64,000 bases of DNA from Chrysomallon squamiferum. Lineage: Eukaryota; Mollusca; Gastropoda; Neomphalida; Peltospiridae. A program made the translations under genes and the position numbers. Numbering within the stretch: the stretch's first letter is position 1; the number at the start of each line of letters is the position of its first letter. The DNA is taken from assembly GCA_012295275.1 (NCBI GenBank), contig CM022665.1, forward strand, positions 35,668,022-35,732,021, read 5' to 3'. This document shows positions 1 through 11,355 of this stretch, in pieces. Below the pieces are notes generated by a model, which was not told where the DNA came from, did not search any database, and worked only from the letters and a program-made list of their open reading frames with translations.

Positions 1-1920
1 ATGACTCCCATCACATTGGGCCCTGGATCTAAGCCTGGAACTGCCATTGTAACAATGGATGTTAATGAACAGAAGCAGTGGTGGCAGCTGGAAGAGGTTA
101 GTGTTAAAAACTTTATTTCCATTTTTTATTTTTTTATTTATTTATTTTTTTAAACTGAATAAATAAAGTATTTAGATTAGACATCTCAAGATAAAAATTT
201 CCTTCTTTTGAGCTTTATAAGATATTAGGAATTTGCGATACAGACTCCACCTTTAATATCCACATGCTCACAGAATAACATGATAATTATGGTAGTTGAT
301 CAAATATTTTTATTTGCAGTATAAATAAAATACATCTGCTGTCTTAGACAAAGAAAAAGAATAAACATTTTTAGTAAAAGATATTTGTAGACTTCAGAAT
401 ATTGAAAATTAAATTCAGTTTTCCCTTTTTTTAAAGACTTACAGCATTTAATAATTACCTTTATTATCTATAGACATTAACATAATATAAAATCTACAAA
501 ACATCATTAAACATGAAAATAGGTTTTATTTTTTAAAATTATAATGTTATGTCAAATTCATTTACAGTTTAGTTAGTATCGAGAAAATGGCTATAGATTA
601 ATCAAAATATATATTTTTTTTTAAATCACCTTTATAACCAGTTTACTAATACCATGGATTTATAAGTATTTTTGAAAACTGAAATTCCTGGTTACAGGTT
701 ATTTTAGGTAACAGCCAACATGTATTAAGAGATGTTCTATCTTTGTTTCAGATTTGCAACAGTGTTATTCAGCAAGCCCAGGGTCTTAAAGCCATGATTG
801 ATCATTTAAAACAACAATCTCTGTTGTCAAAAGAACAGGCCCTACAACAATTAAAGATGCAAATGGAGAAAGAAAAACAAGAAGTAATATATAATTATGT
901 AATATATACATATATATATATATATATATAAAACTATAAAACAAATCACACTAGCCTATTATCTGCTCTAGGCACTGTAAAAGACAAATTATAATAAATT
1001 ATAATTCAAATATTTTAGAGTTGTATTTTATTCATTGTATAGAAAATAAACTGATATAATTAAAAGCAGTGGTATAATTGTAAATATATAATTCATAAAT
1101 ATGCCAGTGAGTTATAATTTTTCTTTTGAATGAATACTTAAATTAGATTATTAAAATAAAGGATTAAAAATTATTATTTACACGACATGCATAAATTTGT
1201 TAATATTAGTACAAATTTTCTAAATCCCTATCATCATCTTATAAAAGAATATTTGCATTAGTATTCCTTGAAAGAAATGTTATTTTAATAATCAAGTATT
1301 TTTTTATTTGACTATTGTTTGTATAATATATATTCAGAGCCTTGACAGCCAAAGTGTAATTTACATATGAATAAATAAGCGAATAACAAAATGACAATTC
1401 ATAATGTTTATCAGTGACATCTGTCATTTATTATTTTTGGAGAAAGAATCCCAACATTTTAAATAAGCATTTCACCAGTGACTGGGAAAATTTGTCTGCA
1501 CTGGATTTTTCTAATTTTAACATGTAACTTCATCACACAAAAGTTGTGGATCACTTAATAAGTCAGTATTCTCTTTAAAATTCATATGTTTTACTACACA
1601 GGCCATTCCAACCTATTATGTGACAACCGAACATTAATCCTACCTTGCAGGCGTTGCAAGCAGCACGATTGGATGCACAGATGTTGCTGCAGCGTGCTAT
1701 TATGGATGAGCGAGCTCAGAAAGAACTTGCCATACAGGAAGCTATTGCCCAGGTGAGGGCTGAAATGCAAGCAAAAGGGGAAACTGTAACAGTGGTAGCT
1801 GCAGATGACGACAAAGTAACGTACAATGTAACCTGGACAAGCCAGCCAACTCAGAATAATATTCATGGTATAATGGAAGGAGAAGTTGAAGAAATTGATT
1901 CAGACAAAGACAAAGAGTGA
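1..1920 (+). CDS. C-terminal exons of an unidentified coiled-coil protein (partial, 5' end outside window)
   Basis: Three exons join in one frame: 1-96, 752-883 and 1651-1920 (stop TGA at 1918-1920). All junctions are phase 0 with GT donors at 97 and 884 and AG acceptors at 750-751 and 1649-1650, giving 166 residues. The window opens on ATG, but nothing shows this is the real start; it may be an internal exon. The piece begins with a short Gly/Pro/Thr-rich stretch, has a Trp pair (KQWWQLEE), then about 80 residues of Gln/Glu/Ala-rich heptad-like helix (LKQQSLLSKEQALQQLKMQM, then ALQAARLDAQMLLQRA) that predicts a coiled coil. It ends in a beta-like stretch and an acidic tail (EGEVEEIDSDKDKE). 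No catalytic motif or membrane segment is visible. The composition suits a nuclear or scaffold protein, but I do not recognise the family. Exon structure is well supported; identity is open. Confidence 0.75.
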
Positions 1921-4737
1921 ACTTGTTATTTTTAAAATAAAAATACACAGCTGTTTATTGACTAGAGTGTAAAGATATAGCTCAAAACGAAATGCAAATA
2001 TAATTATATACATACACACACTTACACACACATATATACATAAACATATATATATATTAGACACATTCATACACATAAATGTGTGTGTGTGTATGTATAT
2101 ATATATATATATATATATACACACAGATGCATACATACATACATACATACATACACACATACATAATAGTGTGAATAATAGTGATTAAAAAGTGAAGTTT
2201 TGAGATTTTATTATTACAAATGAGTTGAAGAGTTACCTCAAGTTTTCGATAGTGCGATAATTGTGGTGAAATAATCTAACTGGAGGTATTACTAACATGG
2301 TCTAGGTTACTACTACTTGGAGTTAAATTTTAATATTTTTCATTATCAATCTTTCTTTTTTTTTCAGTTATTCACCAGTTTTTATATAGCTTATATATTT
2401 ACTATTAATACTGTTAAATCAAATAAGAATAGCTGTTGAAACATGCATTATTTCAAGAATTTGTTTTGTGTGGTATGGCTTGTATGATTCAGTGCTATAA
2501 ATGTTCAGCCAGCATTTACTTGTAATTTAAAAATGTAGTTAGGATAACAAATATTTTGAGAAGACAGTAAGTTCCAATGTCCAAATAATCTTTGTTGCCT
2601 AAAAGTAAAGGAAGGACACCAGCAGAATTTAGCTTCAAATTAATATAACATTTAAATTTGACATTTGTTACAATTTAAAAGACTGATTTGATGAGGTAAT
2701 TTTATTTGGCTTGATTTCTTTTTCTTTTTTTTTAAAATAAATTTGTACATTTTATTAAAGAAATAGAAAATTCTATTCATAAAAATATAATGATTTATAA
2801 AGTTAAATAAAACAACATATTTAATATATTTATTTCATGTGATAAAGAGAATTTCACATGATGAGGTGGTTAATGATCATATGTGTTCATTGAAATGTTT
2901 GAAGTTAACAGAAGTAATGTATCAAATGTTTACTTGATTGTTTATAACACTGATGTAAAGTGGAAATGCAGCAAGCTCAGTTTCCCCCTATATGTATGTA
3001 CACAACATTCCTTGCATTGGTATGAGTTCTCTTGTTAATGCAGTTTTTAGAAGTGTTTTGACATTTTCCCTCCTTTGTTTGGGAACAGTTTATTTTTTAA
3101 GTTAGACATTTCATCTTTCATCCTATTGGTTTTGGATTAATCATACATTTGTTGAACTGTTTGAATGATTTCATAATTGTAGTTCTGGTTAAAGCATGTG
3201 AAAAAAAAGGTTTATATGTTAACATTGATCACACATTTATTCTTGTGTGTTTTAGTTCAACATATTACCTTTTACTTTTTTCTCTGTTAATAATGTTCCT
3301 GAATTCATTCATTCTTTATTGTATTACCTTTTATTCTGAAGTTGCCAAGTTTTGCTTCACAAGTAATTACTGTGTGAAAAAAGGCAGCATTTGTCCTTTA
3401 ATTATTTTTCCAGACGAGAATAATGCCCAATTAAAAAACATTGTTTTGTTAAATTAACTGTTGGTAATAAATATCTTAACTGGATATAACATTTCTGTTA
3501 TAAATTTAATAAAATATTGATGATAACTTTAAATTGTGAAAGATTTTTTAAATTACAATTTTATTTTTTATTATTAACCATTTATTAATTAACAGTCAAA
3601 TATTTAAATTATTACATTCACTAATATTCAGCTACATCTCATTAAGGAAAATGAATATTAAAGAAGCTATATATTTATATGGGTTTTTCCATTGGTTTTT
3701 TTTTTTTTTTTTTTTTACTATTTATTATTATTTTTTTAATTCTTTATTATGATTATTGTACTGCTTATATGAGGCTTCATACCATGTCAGCCATAATATA
3801 TATTTTTCTAATTACCTATTTAAAGTTTAGATCAAATACTAGAGGTTCTTTGTAAAATGGATTATGTTTACCAAAAGCAAAATATGCATTTGGAATAAGA
3901 AAAAGAAGAAAATTTGTGTTTGTTATTGGAAATTTGTATTTTTGAATTTTGAATTTTTTTCAAAGATTTCATTGATGTTCTTGTTAAAAGTTTAGCATTT
4001 TAACACTTTACGTTTTAGTATTGTGTTGTAATTCATAATCTGAATAATAATAAATCTTATAATTATCCACTCTGAAATTCAGTAAATAAAATTATTAAAA
4101 ACCTAAATAAACAAAATGAAATATCAGTTATTAAGAATTAACTCATATTACAGTTCAGATAATATATTATATACTGTTTGTTCATGTAAGGCAATAAAAA
4201 AGTAATTTGAAAATTTTTATTTTTTATTTTTGCCATCAGAATTAAAATTATGAAAAACATTGATTATTTTTATAATTAAATTGGCTGGTACTTCAGTAAT
4301 CTACTGAGCGGTACCACATCATTTGCAATTTCTTAATAAATAAAATACTGTACAATCTAATTAACTTTAACCAATTAATTTTTGTTTGATGTTTTTCTAG
4401 AATTGTTATATTACAGAAAAATATAAATTTCAATTCTGTTCATAAAAAGTCATTCAAATTGTATTCAAAATAACTGCTTAACAAGAATGCTTCTTGAGCT
4501 GGGAGGTTGGTTATTAACTTTTGTTATTGTTCTGAATGTCTATTTAACTCAGTTTCTTTTAAAATAAATATCAAAATGACTGAAAACATACATGGTGAAT
4601 GGTGTGCAGATCTTGTTGCTCTTTGTAAGAGCTCATATTATGGTATCCCAGCCATTTACTTTACTGAGCCAGATTAAATCATTTTCCACTTAACAATTAT
4701 CAGATTTTCATAATCTTTTTAAATGTAAATTAAAAGT
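1921..4737. other. 3' UTR and intergenic AT-rich sequence
   Basis: A poly-A signal AATAAA at 1936-1941 lies 16 bases after the stop of the left-hand gene and could end a short 3' UTR; a longer UTR cannot be excluded. The rest is AT-rich DNA with T tracts (about 3697-3716) and no convincing exon. The longest open frame (3149-3457) is Phe/Leu/Tyr-rich and lacks flanking splice signals, so I do not treat it as a gene. Confidence 0.5.
1981..2165. repeat. Compound microsatellite (CA/TA/TG/CATA)
   Basis: Mixed runs of (TA)n, (CA)n, (TG)n and (CATA)n follow one another directly after the 3' end of the left-hand gene. Open frames on the minus strand here, rich in Cys/Val/Tyr/Ile, are products of the repeat. 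Confidence 0.9.
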
Positions 4738-4738
4738 A

Positions 4739-4775
<37 letters not shown>

Positions 4776-4797
4776 TATATATATGTATGTATATATA

Positions 4798-4849
<52 letters not shown>
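4738..4849. repeat. Compound microsatellite (AAT)n-(TATG)n-(TG)n-(TA)n
   Basis: Ten units of AAT pass into A-rich sequence, TATG, about eight TG units and about nineteen TA units. This is a typical slippage-prone compound microsatellite. Confidence 0.95.
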
Positions 4850-4854
<5 letters not shown>

Positions 4855-5264
4855 CATGGTAGAATGGAAGCATCTTGATCAAAATGTTTCATTAGCAGCA
4901 TCTCTTTTTTAGTTGTATTAATATCATTAATTAAATAATTAAAACAAAAAATGAGGTGTCATACCCAAAATTAATTGGTACCTAATTGATCCTTGTAGCA
5001 AGGTGTAACTGTATTATCTGAATATGGTACTAAAAGTGCCTCTGTATGTTATCAATATTATTTTTGAGCAGTTGTATTTTTATTACAAATAATTTCAGAT
5101 GCTATGAGAATTAATCTGTTACTGTTGCTTTTAGCAATGTTTTATCATTATCATGTTCATTTGTATTTAGTGTTCATCTTTTCACAATAAAATATTTTTA
5201 TCTCTTTCACTTTCATTTTATATTATGATTACGTCTACATTTTTTTTCTTTTTTTTTTAACCAT

Positions 5265-7110
5265 AATGAAATGTAAATATGTATAAAATAAATGAAAATT
5301 TTTAAAAATGGATAAATAAATTAATATAATTAAAAATAGAAATTAAATAGAAAGAATGTAATATAAAGTAAGATTAAAATAACACGGAAATAAAAAAATA
5401 AAAAATAAGAAAATCGGTATAGATAAGAAAAATAAAAGAAATAACAATAAATAAAGAAAAGGACATGGATAAATAAATAAAAATATATATAAAAAAAAAA
5501 AAATAAACGTATAAAGAAATACAAATGATTAAATAATGAGAAATATATACATAAAAAAAAGACAAAAAATAAATACAAATAAAAAATGATAACCAAGGGA
5601 AAAAATTAATAAAATAAACAAAAAATAAAGAAAGAAATTGATAAAAGACATAATAAGAAATTTATAATAAATAAATAATAAATACAGAAATAAAAAAACC
5701 CTGAAATATTAGTTAAGTAAGAAAGGAAATTAAATAATTAAAAAGAAATATAAATATATGAATAAATGAATAAGTTAAAAAAAAATAAGATACAGAAATA
5801 AAATGAAAAATACAAATAAATAGTAAATCCAAAATAAAAAAAAGAAATACACATAAATAAAAATAGAAGGAAAAAAGAATAAAGAAATAAAAGGACACAT
5901 AAATTAAAAAAGGAACAAAAACTGAAAAAAGATGTAAAAAATAAAATTCATAATTAAATGATAAATATAGAAATAGACTTAAAAGAAAACTGAAAAATTA
6001 ATTAAATATGAAAGCAAATAATAAAAAATAAATAGATAAAAATAAATAGAATAAAATGGATATAAATCAGTAAATAATAGAAGAAAACATGATAAAAATA
6101 CAAATAAAATAATAAATATAGATAAATAAAAATTTGAAACAAAATAAAATGATAAATAGAAGGAATAGGGAAAAAATAAAAGTAAGAATAAAAATAAATA
6201 AAAAGACAAATAAGAAATATTATAAATAAATAAATAAATAAATATAGAAATAAAAACAAAAAATTAATTTAAAAAAGAAGAAAAATAGCAATAGCAGTAA
6301 TAAAGAAATAAAATTGAAAGAAGCAAGTAATGCAAAAATAAATAAGAACAACAATCAATCATAATAAATAAATAAGAAAGGAAATAGAAATGAAATTAAA
6401 AAACACAAAATAAACCCTGAGAAATATATAAATTAATAAATAAATTAGTAAATTAATAATAAATACATAAACAGTAAATAATAAATTAATAAACTTAATT
6501 AAAAAATACCAATAGAAATAAATAAATATATATATATATACATAAGAGTAACAAAAAAAAAAAAATAAAGAATGAAACACAGAAAGATATAAATAGGGAA
6601 AAAGAAGAAATAAAAAAAAAGAACAGAAAAAAAAGAAGAAAAAGATAATGAATAGAAGAACAAGTAAAAATAGAAATAAAACTTATAAATAGATAAATAA
6701 ATAAATAAATATATGCAAACAGATAGATAGCTATAGATTTTAGATATATATGCACACAAAAGAAACAAATAGAGGAAAATAAAACAGAAAAAATAAAACT
6801 GAATAAAGAAACAAAACAAACAAATAAGAAGGAAAACAAAAATAAAAATAAAGAAACAAATAAAATAGATATAAATTAATAAATAAATTAGTAAACTGAT
6901 AATTAATATATAATTAATAGATGAAAATAGAAATAAATTAATTAATAAAAAATTGAAACAAAAATTAAGATAAACGAATGAGTAAGTTAAATAATGGAAA
7001 ATAAATAGAAATAAAAATAAATATATAAATAAATTAATTCACAGCTAAGAAATACAAATAAAGATAAAGAAAGAAAGAACACATAAACACTTAAAAATAA
7101 ATAAATAAAC
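5265..7110. repeat. 1.85-kb A-rich low-complexity field of degenerate AAAT/AAATA units
   Basis: The plus strand is almost entirely A with scattered T and G and very little C, built from degenerate AAATA, AAAT and GAAATA words with no fixed period. The edges are sharp: ordinary AT-rich sequence lies to the left, and normal-complexity sequence resumes near 7110 (CCTGGAGATCCC at about 7113). Several Phe/Tyr/Ile-rich minus-strand open frames (for example 5330-5596, 6495-6839) are artefacts of this composition. Likely origins are expansion of a microsatellite or of the A-rich tail of a retroelement. Confidence 0.9.
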
Positions 7111-7790
7111 ATGCCTGGAGATCCCTCTGTTGGAAGACTGGTTACTTTAACAGTAAATACTGTATGCTGCAGATGTCCATTATTGTTATTTAACAGTTGT
7201 GTTTACATATTATTCTACTTTTGTTTTTGTCATTAGAAGTGGATCCATGACATCTGGAAATGGGGTATGCTCTTGACCTGCAGTGAATATCCCTTTCAAG
7301 GTAAAGTATATTCCATTTTCATTATTATGAGCGTTTTATGTGTGTGTATATGTATGTAAGTGTGTATGTCTATAATATATGTATAGACATAGAAACATAT
7401 AATAACAATTCAGATGTGTCAAACATAAAATAATTTATTCATTGTTAAATTTTGACAAAATAAGGAAGCTTTTGTATATATGCAAAGCAATGCTTTTTTC
7501 ACAGATGCTTTGCTCATAACTGCAAAGAACTGCAGGAACATACAAACCTGTTTTTTCTGTCATTAAAAATGATATTTGGAGGGTTATATGAAAATTCAGT
7601 TTTGTCAGCAACATATATATATAGTGCAACAGAGAAGTAAGGTACAAATATATTAATTAAACTGTTAAAAGTGAAATAAATTGCATTCATAGAGATGTTC
7701 AGATTTTTTTTTTATTTTTTTTTAATATTTAAAAACAAAGCCACAAGAAAACTTAAAATCTTTTTTTTTTTTTTTTTTTTTTTTTAAATG

Positions 7791-7824
<34 letters not shown>

Positions 7825-7870
7825 TAGTTAAGCAGAAATCATTATTACTTTAATTACTTGCTAGTTTAAG
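7111..7870. other. Intergenic sequence with T tract and AAT microsatellite
   Basis: Normal-complexity AT-rich DNA from 7111 to about 7680 gives no exon I can support. It is followed by T tracts (about 7707-7725 and 7760-7785) and an (AAT)n run at about 7794-7823. Confidence 0.5.
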
Positions 7871-7879
7871 TATTTCGGT

Positions 7880-8170
7880 GCAATACCAGTAGTGTATAGA
7901 CAGCAGCACTACTGAGTATAAATTATTTTTGAATCTCGTAAATAGCCGAAATTTTGAAATATTACGTCAACAAAGATATTACGTCAGCATTTATTTGAGT
8001 CTGTACTGCTAAATACAGTTTTGACAATTAATTTTTCTTTCAATATCGTATCTGAAAGCCATCATCAATCGATCATTGATCGGTAAGTAACCTGTCCGTT
8101 TGCCCTTTTAATTAATATCTTCAAATTTTGTGACAGAAAAACCTTTCAGTAGAGAACATTTAAACATTGT
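7880..8170. repeat. Diverged repeat, copy 1 (paired with 10280-10550)
   Basis: The segment starting CAATACCAG at 7881 shares clear ordered similarity with 10282 onward: TATAGA, GCAGCACTA, GAATCTCG and ACGTCA(G/A) occur in the same order and spacing. A second block, with TTTGTGACAGAAAAAC near 8127, matches one near 10508. Copy 1 also holds a perfect 8-bp inverted repeat, CAGTAGTG at 7887-7894 and CACTACTG at 7907-7914, with a 12-base loop. It is either an old local duplication or two insertions of one dispersed element. Confidence 0.6.
8070..8082. repeat. Short palindrome CGATCA-T-TGATCG beside a splice-donor match
   Basis: Six-base arms flank a single central T and end exactly where the donor match GTAAGT begins (8083). 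It may be a protein-binding site or chance. Confidence 0.3.
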
Positions 8171-9133
8171 TAAGTTCATTTCCAGTAATTTGTAATTTTG
8201 AATTTACGGAGTTAGGCACTTTCATTAAAAAGGTTAAATTATTAAATGTATTTAGTGAAATGCAGATTCTATGATTACATTAAACTTGAATATATCAACA
8301 GATAAACCGTGAGAAGTATTAAACACATTTTTGTGAGCTGATAATCGCGAATTTCTGCTATTCACTGCCATTATGGAAACTGTGACAGTAACATTGTTTA
8401 AATCTCTGCAAATTTGTAACCAAAACATTTGGTTAATTTCAGAAACAGAACTAACATCCAGCATTTTTCTGATAAGGAGGCTTCCTATTATAAAAAAACT
8501 AAATATTGGTCACACTCACATATTGCTTCTTTGGTGACGTTGGCTCGTGAAAGTGAATGTGGCTAACTGAGTTATTTATATATTTTTAAATTTATAATAG
8601 CATGGAACAACAGAAACGATAACTCGTAACGGTACAAATTAGGTCACCGGAAAAAATGCCTCCAGAATTTCGCCGATTTAATGGGTATAAACAACGCCTG
8701 AATGTTCTTTTCTGTTGGGTTCTGACATGGGGAACATTGCCAACCGGAAAAGTTAATCATTAATCTTATAACAAATTATAATTTTAGTTCATTATGCACG
8801 CATTTGCACAAAATAATCCAGTTTGAAAAGTTTTGTTTACGTTGAAAAAGTAGTTAGGAAAGGCGCAGGAGGTCATGGCTTGGTAATATGAACAACCATC
8901 CATACCTTTATCAGTGTAAATCATAAAAAGTTCAGAAAATACACGTAACTTTGATGTCATACCATCTCGTACCCGTTTCGTACTATTCTTTTCTTTTTTT
9001 TCAAATATTATTACGACGTCGCCAGCAACAAAAACATCAACAACAACAACAACAATTTTTTTTAAAAAAAAAAAAAAAAAAATTATAATAATAAAAATAA
9101 AAATAAAATGAAAGAATTAAATAATTTTCACAG

Positions 9134-9175
9134 ACACTGGCGCGAGAAGAAGATGAAGATGACTATTCTGATTAG
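9134..9175 (+). other. Possible terminal exon ending EEDEDDYSD (unassigned)
   Basis: After an acceptor-like TTTTCACAG, the frame ACA CTG GCG CGA reads TLAREEDEDDYSD and then stops (TAG 9173-9175). The acidic, GC-richer coding-like stretch stands out in AT-rich DNA and resembles conserved C-termini of small nuclear proteins, but I cannot name it. Candidate upstream coding sequence, MPPEFRRFNGYKQRL at 8656-8700, is CpG-containing and starts with a fair context, yet no phase-compatible splice chain is clear. It is offered as a candidate only. Confidence 0.2.
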
Positions 9176-9561
9176 GTACAACAATGTGGACACGTTACTC
9201 TGCCCAAACTCCATAGCGGATAACTGTAAAACAATACTTGACACCATTATAATTCCTTTTTTTTTTATATAATATTTATTTCCATTTTCAATGCATTAGA
9301 GGTGGTATTTACATGTAAAATGCAAATTGATCACGTGTTATTTGAATGATTGCCTTGATACATTCATTATAATGTTTGATACCTATTTTAGAACAGAAAA
9401 CGTAAAATCTTTTTTTTTAAATTACAATTAATGGTCCGTTAGCCGGCCGTCTAAAAAAATTAGTTAAAAATTAATTTTTCATTTTTTTCGTTAAAACAAA
9501 AAGCATTCAACTTCTAAAACCTGTACTATTATGTATGCAAACAATGAGTTTCCTATCTGAA

Positions 9562-9592
<31 letters not shown>

Positions 9593-9914
9593 TTGGTCCA
9601 TGCTACTTTTTGAATGATATTTTGATTATTCCATTTAGAAGAAGAAGAAAAGTCTCTTCTGCTACAACTACTAACACTGTTGCTACTGCTGCAACTAATA
9701 TTAACTGTTTATTTAAATATTTTACAACTTTAACTACTACTCCATAAAAAAAAAAAAAAAAGATAGCAACAAATTAGTTATTACAGTTATTGCTATTAGT
9801 TCTCTTATGGAGATAAGATTGCAAAATTTATTTCACTTCCATTTTTCTTAATTTTCGATCGATTTCTTCAAAACTTGAAAGACAAATAAAGCATTGTTAT
9901 TTTTTATTTCCAAA

Positions 9915-9961
<47 letters not shown>
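9915..9961. repeat. (ATT)n microsatellite
   Basis: About 15 uninterrupted ATT units. Confidence 0.95.
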
Positions 9962-9962
<1 letters not shown>

Positions 9963-10279
9963 TAATTTCAATTTTAAAACCTAAACTGATCGTGATCGCT
10001 GAAAAAGTATTATTTAGGTTTTGCATAATGATATTCTCTAAATGATGACAATGTACCTTCGACAAAAAAGAAAAAAAGATGTTGATTGAAAATTCAAAAA
10101 GTTGCGAGCTGTACATTCTTGACATTATCTTTTCGGATTAGCTATATTATTAATTACGTTCTATGCGGAATAGATCAATTAAATAATATGCGGTCAAAAA
10201 CAGAACAGACGACGAGGAAACGCAGTACAGTGAAAAGGTACAGAAATGCGAAATGGTACGATAGCTAGTATATCTCCTA

Positions 10280-10550
10280 CGTAATACCAGTTGGGTATAG
10301 AGGGCAGCACTATTGTGCATACATTAATTTGGAATCTCGGAAAGTCAGTCCTCTGAAATCAGACGTCAGCAAGCAAAAGAAAGATAAAACAGAAAGAATA
10401 AATTTGTTTTCATATTTATTTTTTTTAGTGGATATAGCATTTCAGAAATAATATTAGTTACAGATTAGAATATTATTCATTTGTCTTTATAATAAATATT
10501 TTCAAAGTTTGTGACAGAAAAACTTTTCCAGAGAGAAAAATACATGCACC
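10280..10550. repeat. Diverged repeat, copy 2 (paired with 7880-8170)
   Basis: It begins GTAATACCAG at 10281 and follows copy 1 through GGCAGCACTA, GGAATCTCGG, GACGTCAGC and, further on, TTTGTGACAGAAAAAC. A later pair (about 9655-9750 and 10965-11080, both with TCTGCTACAACT followed by CTG/CTA-rich sequence) keeps the same order. That suggests a larger segmental duplication in which the second copy has lost about 1 kb. Confidence 0.55.
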
Positions 10551-11142
10551 ATTAAATATTTAATATTTTTTCCATTTTTATGAATAATGAATTTATTCGT
10601 GTAATTTGACATACTGTGATATATGAGAGCGATCATTACAGAAATAAAATTGTTTCAAGAAAAAATCTGTTTATTTACATTTAGTTTTCCTTTACAATGT
10701 CATCCATTTTGAAGGTTGATTTTGTTTTTCTCCCCAACTTTAAATTTAATAATTTTCAGAAACAGTAGATGAATCATAATTTATTTTGAGAAAGAAGAAC
10801 AATTTTAGCTTAAAATATACTTACTGTTTTATTTCATTACAGTGGAATTTACATGTTGCAACTGGTGCCATAATTATTATTAATAAAGTCTTCATTTATT
10901 TTGTCATTTATGCTTTCTACCATCTTCCCTTCTGCCATAAAAAGGATTTCTATGGAAGCAGTAGCAGTACATTTCTGCTACAACTGCTGCTGATACTACT
11001 ACTAATAATATAGCTGCTGCTGTTAGTACTTTACTATTTACTTAATTTTCTACAATTTTTACTACTTCTACTAGTACAAATAATAACAAAATATAACAGT
11101 TACAACAAATACTTCAGGTTAATCACTTACATTGAATATTTT

Positions 11143-11144
<2 letters not shown>

Positions 11145-11192
<48 letters not shown>
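11145..11192. repeat. (AAT)n microsatellite
   Basis: About 16 AAT units roughly 160 bp before the first coding exon of the large gene. Confidence 0.95.
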
Positions 11193-11193
<1 letters not shown>

Positions 11194-11355
11194 GATTTAA
11201 ACACTAATAAACTATATTTGCAAAACCATTGTATATTAACATCAGCAAATAATTAAACTCAGGTTTTGTTGTTTTTTTATGACAGCTTTTGATATTTTAT
11301 GAGAATAAATTCTATCATTTTTTACTGTTTTATTTTATTTGTTTTGTATTTGCAG

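Larger units (their letters stand above)
7870..10420 (+). promoter_or_regulatory. CpG-retaining stretch, candidate promoter/first-exon region of the IRAG/LRMP-like gene
   Basis: CG dinucleotides are rare in most of the window but recur here (for example around 7925-7985, 8040-8100, 8615-8720, 8955-9025, 9130-9230 and 10080-10360). In animals with mosaic gene-body methylation, CpG retention marks unmethylated DNA, often promoters. A strong splice-donor match (CG followed by GTAAGT) sits at 8083-8088. The large plus-strand gene downstream begins with an acceptor at 11354-11355 before its ATG, so it needs an upstream exon; this stretch is the nearest candidate. No TATA box or initiator can be assigned with confidence. 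Confidence 0.35.

Noticed and set aside
1594-1866. Antisense frame over the last exon of the left-hand gene
   Set aside because: Shadow of the real plus-strand exon, whose splice sites and stop are consistent.
1900-2160. Minus-strand frame rich in Cys, Val, Tyr and Ile
   Set aside because: Translation of the CA/TA/CATA microsatellite.
3149-3457. 102-residue plus-strand frame
   Set aside because: AT-driven composition, no splice or promoter context and no recognisable motif.
5330-6839. Several long minus-strand open frames (for example 114 residues at 6495-6839)
   Set aside because: Products are almost only Phe, Tyr, Ile, Leu and Ser, the direct translation of an A-rich low-complexity field; overlapping frames are all equally open.
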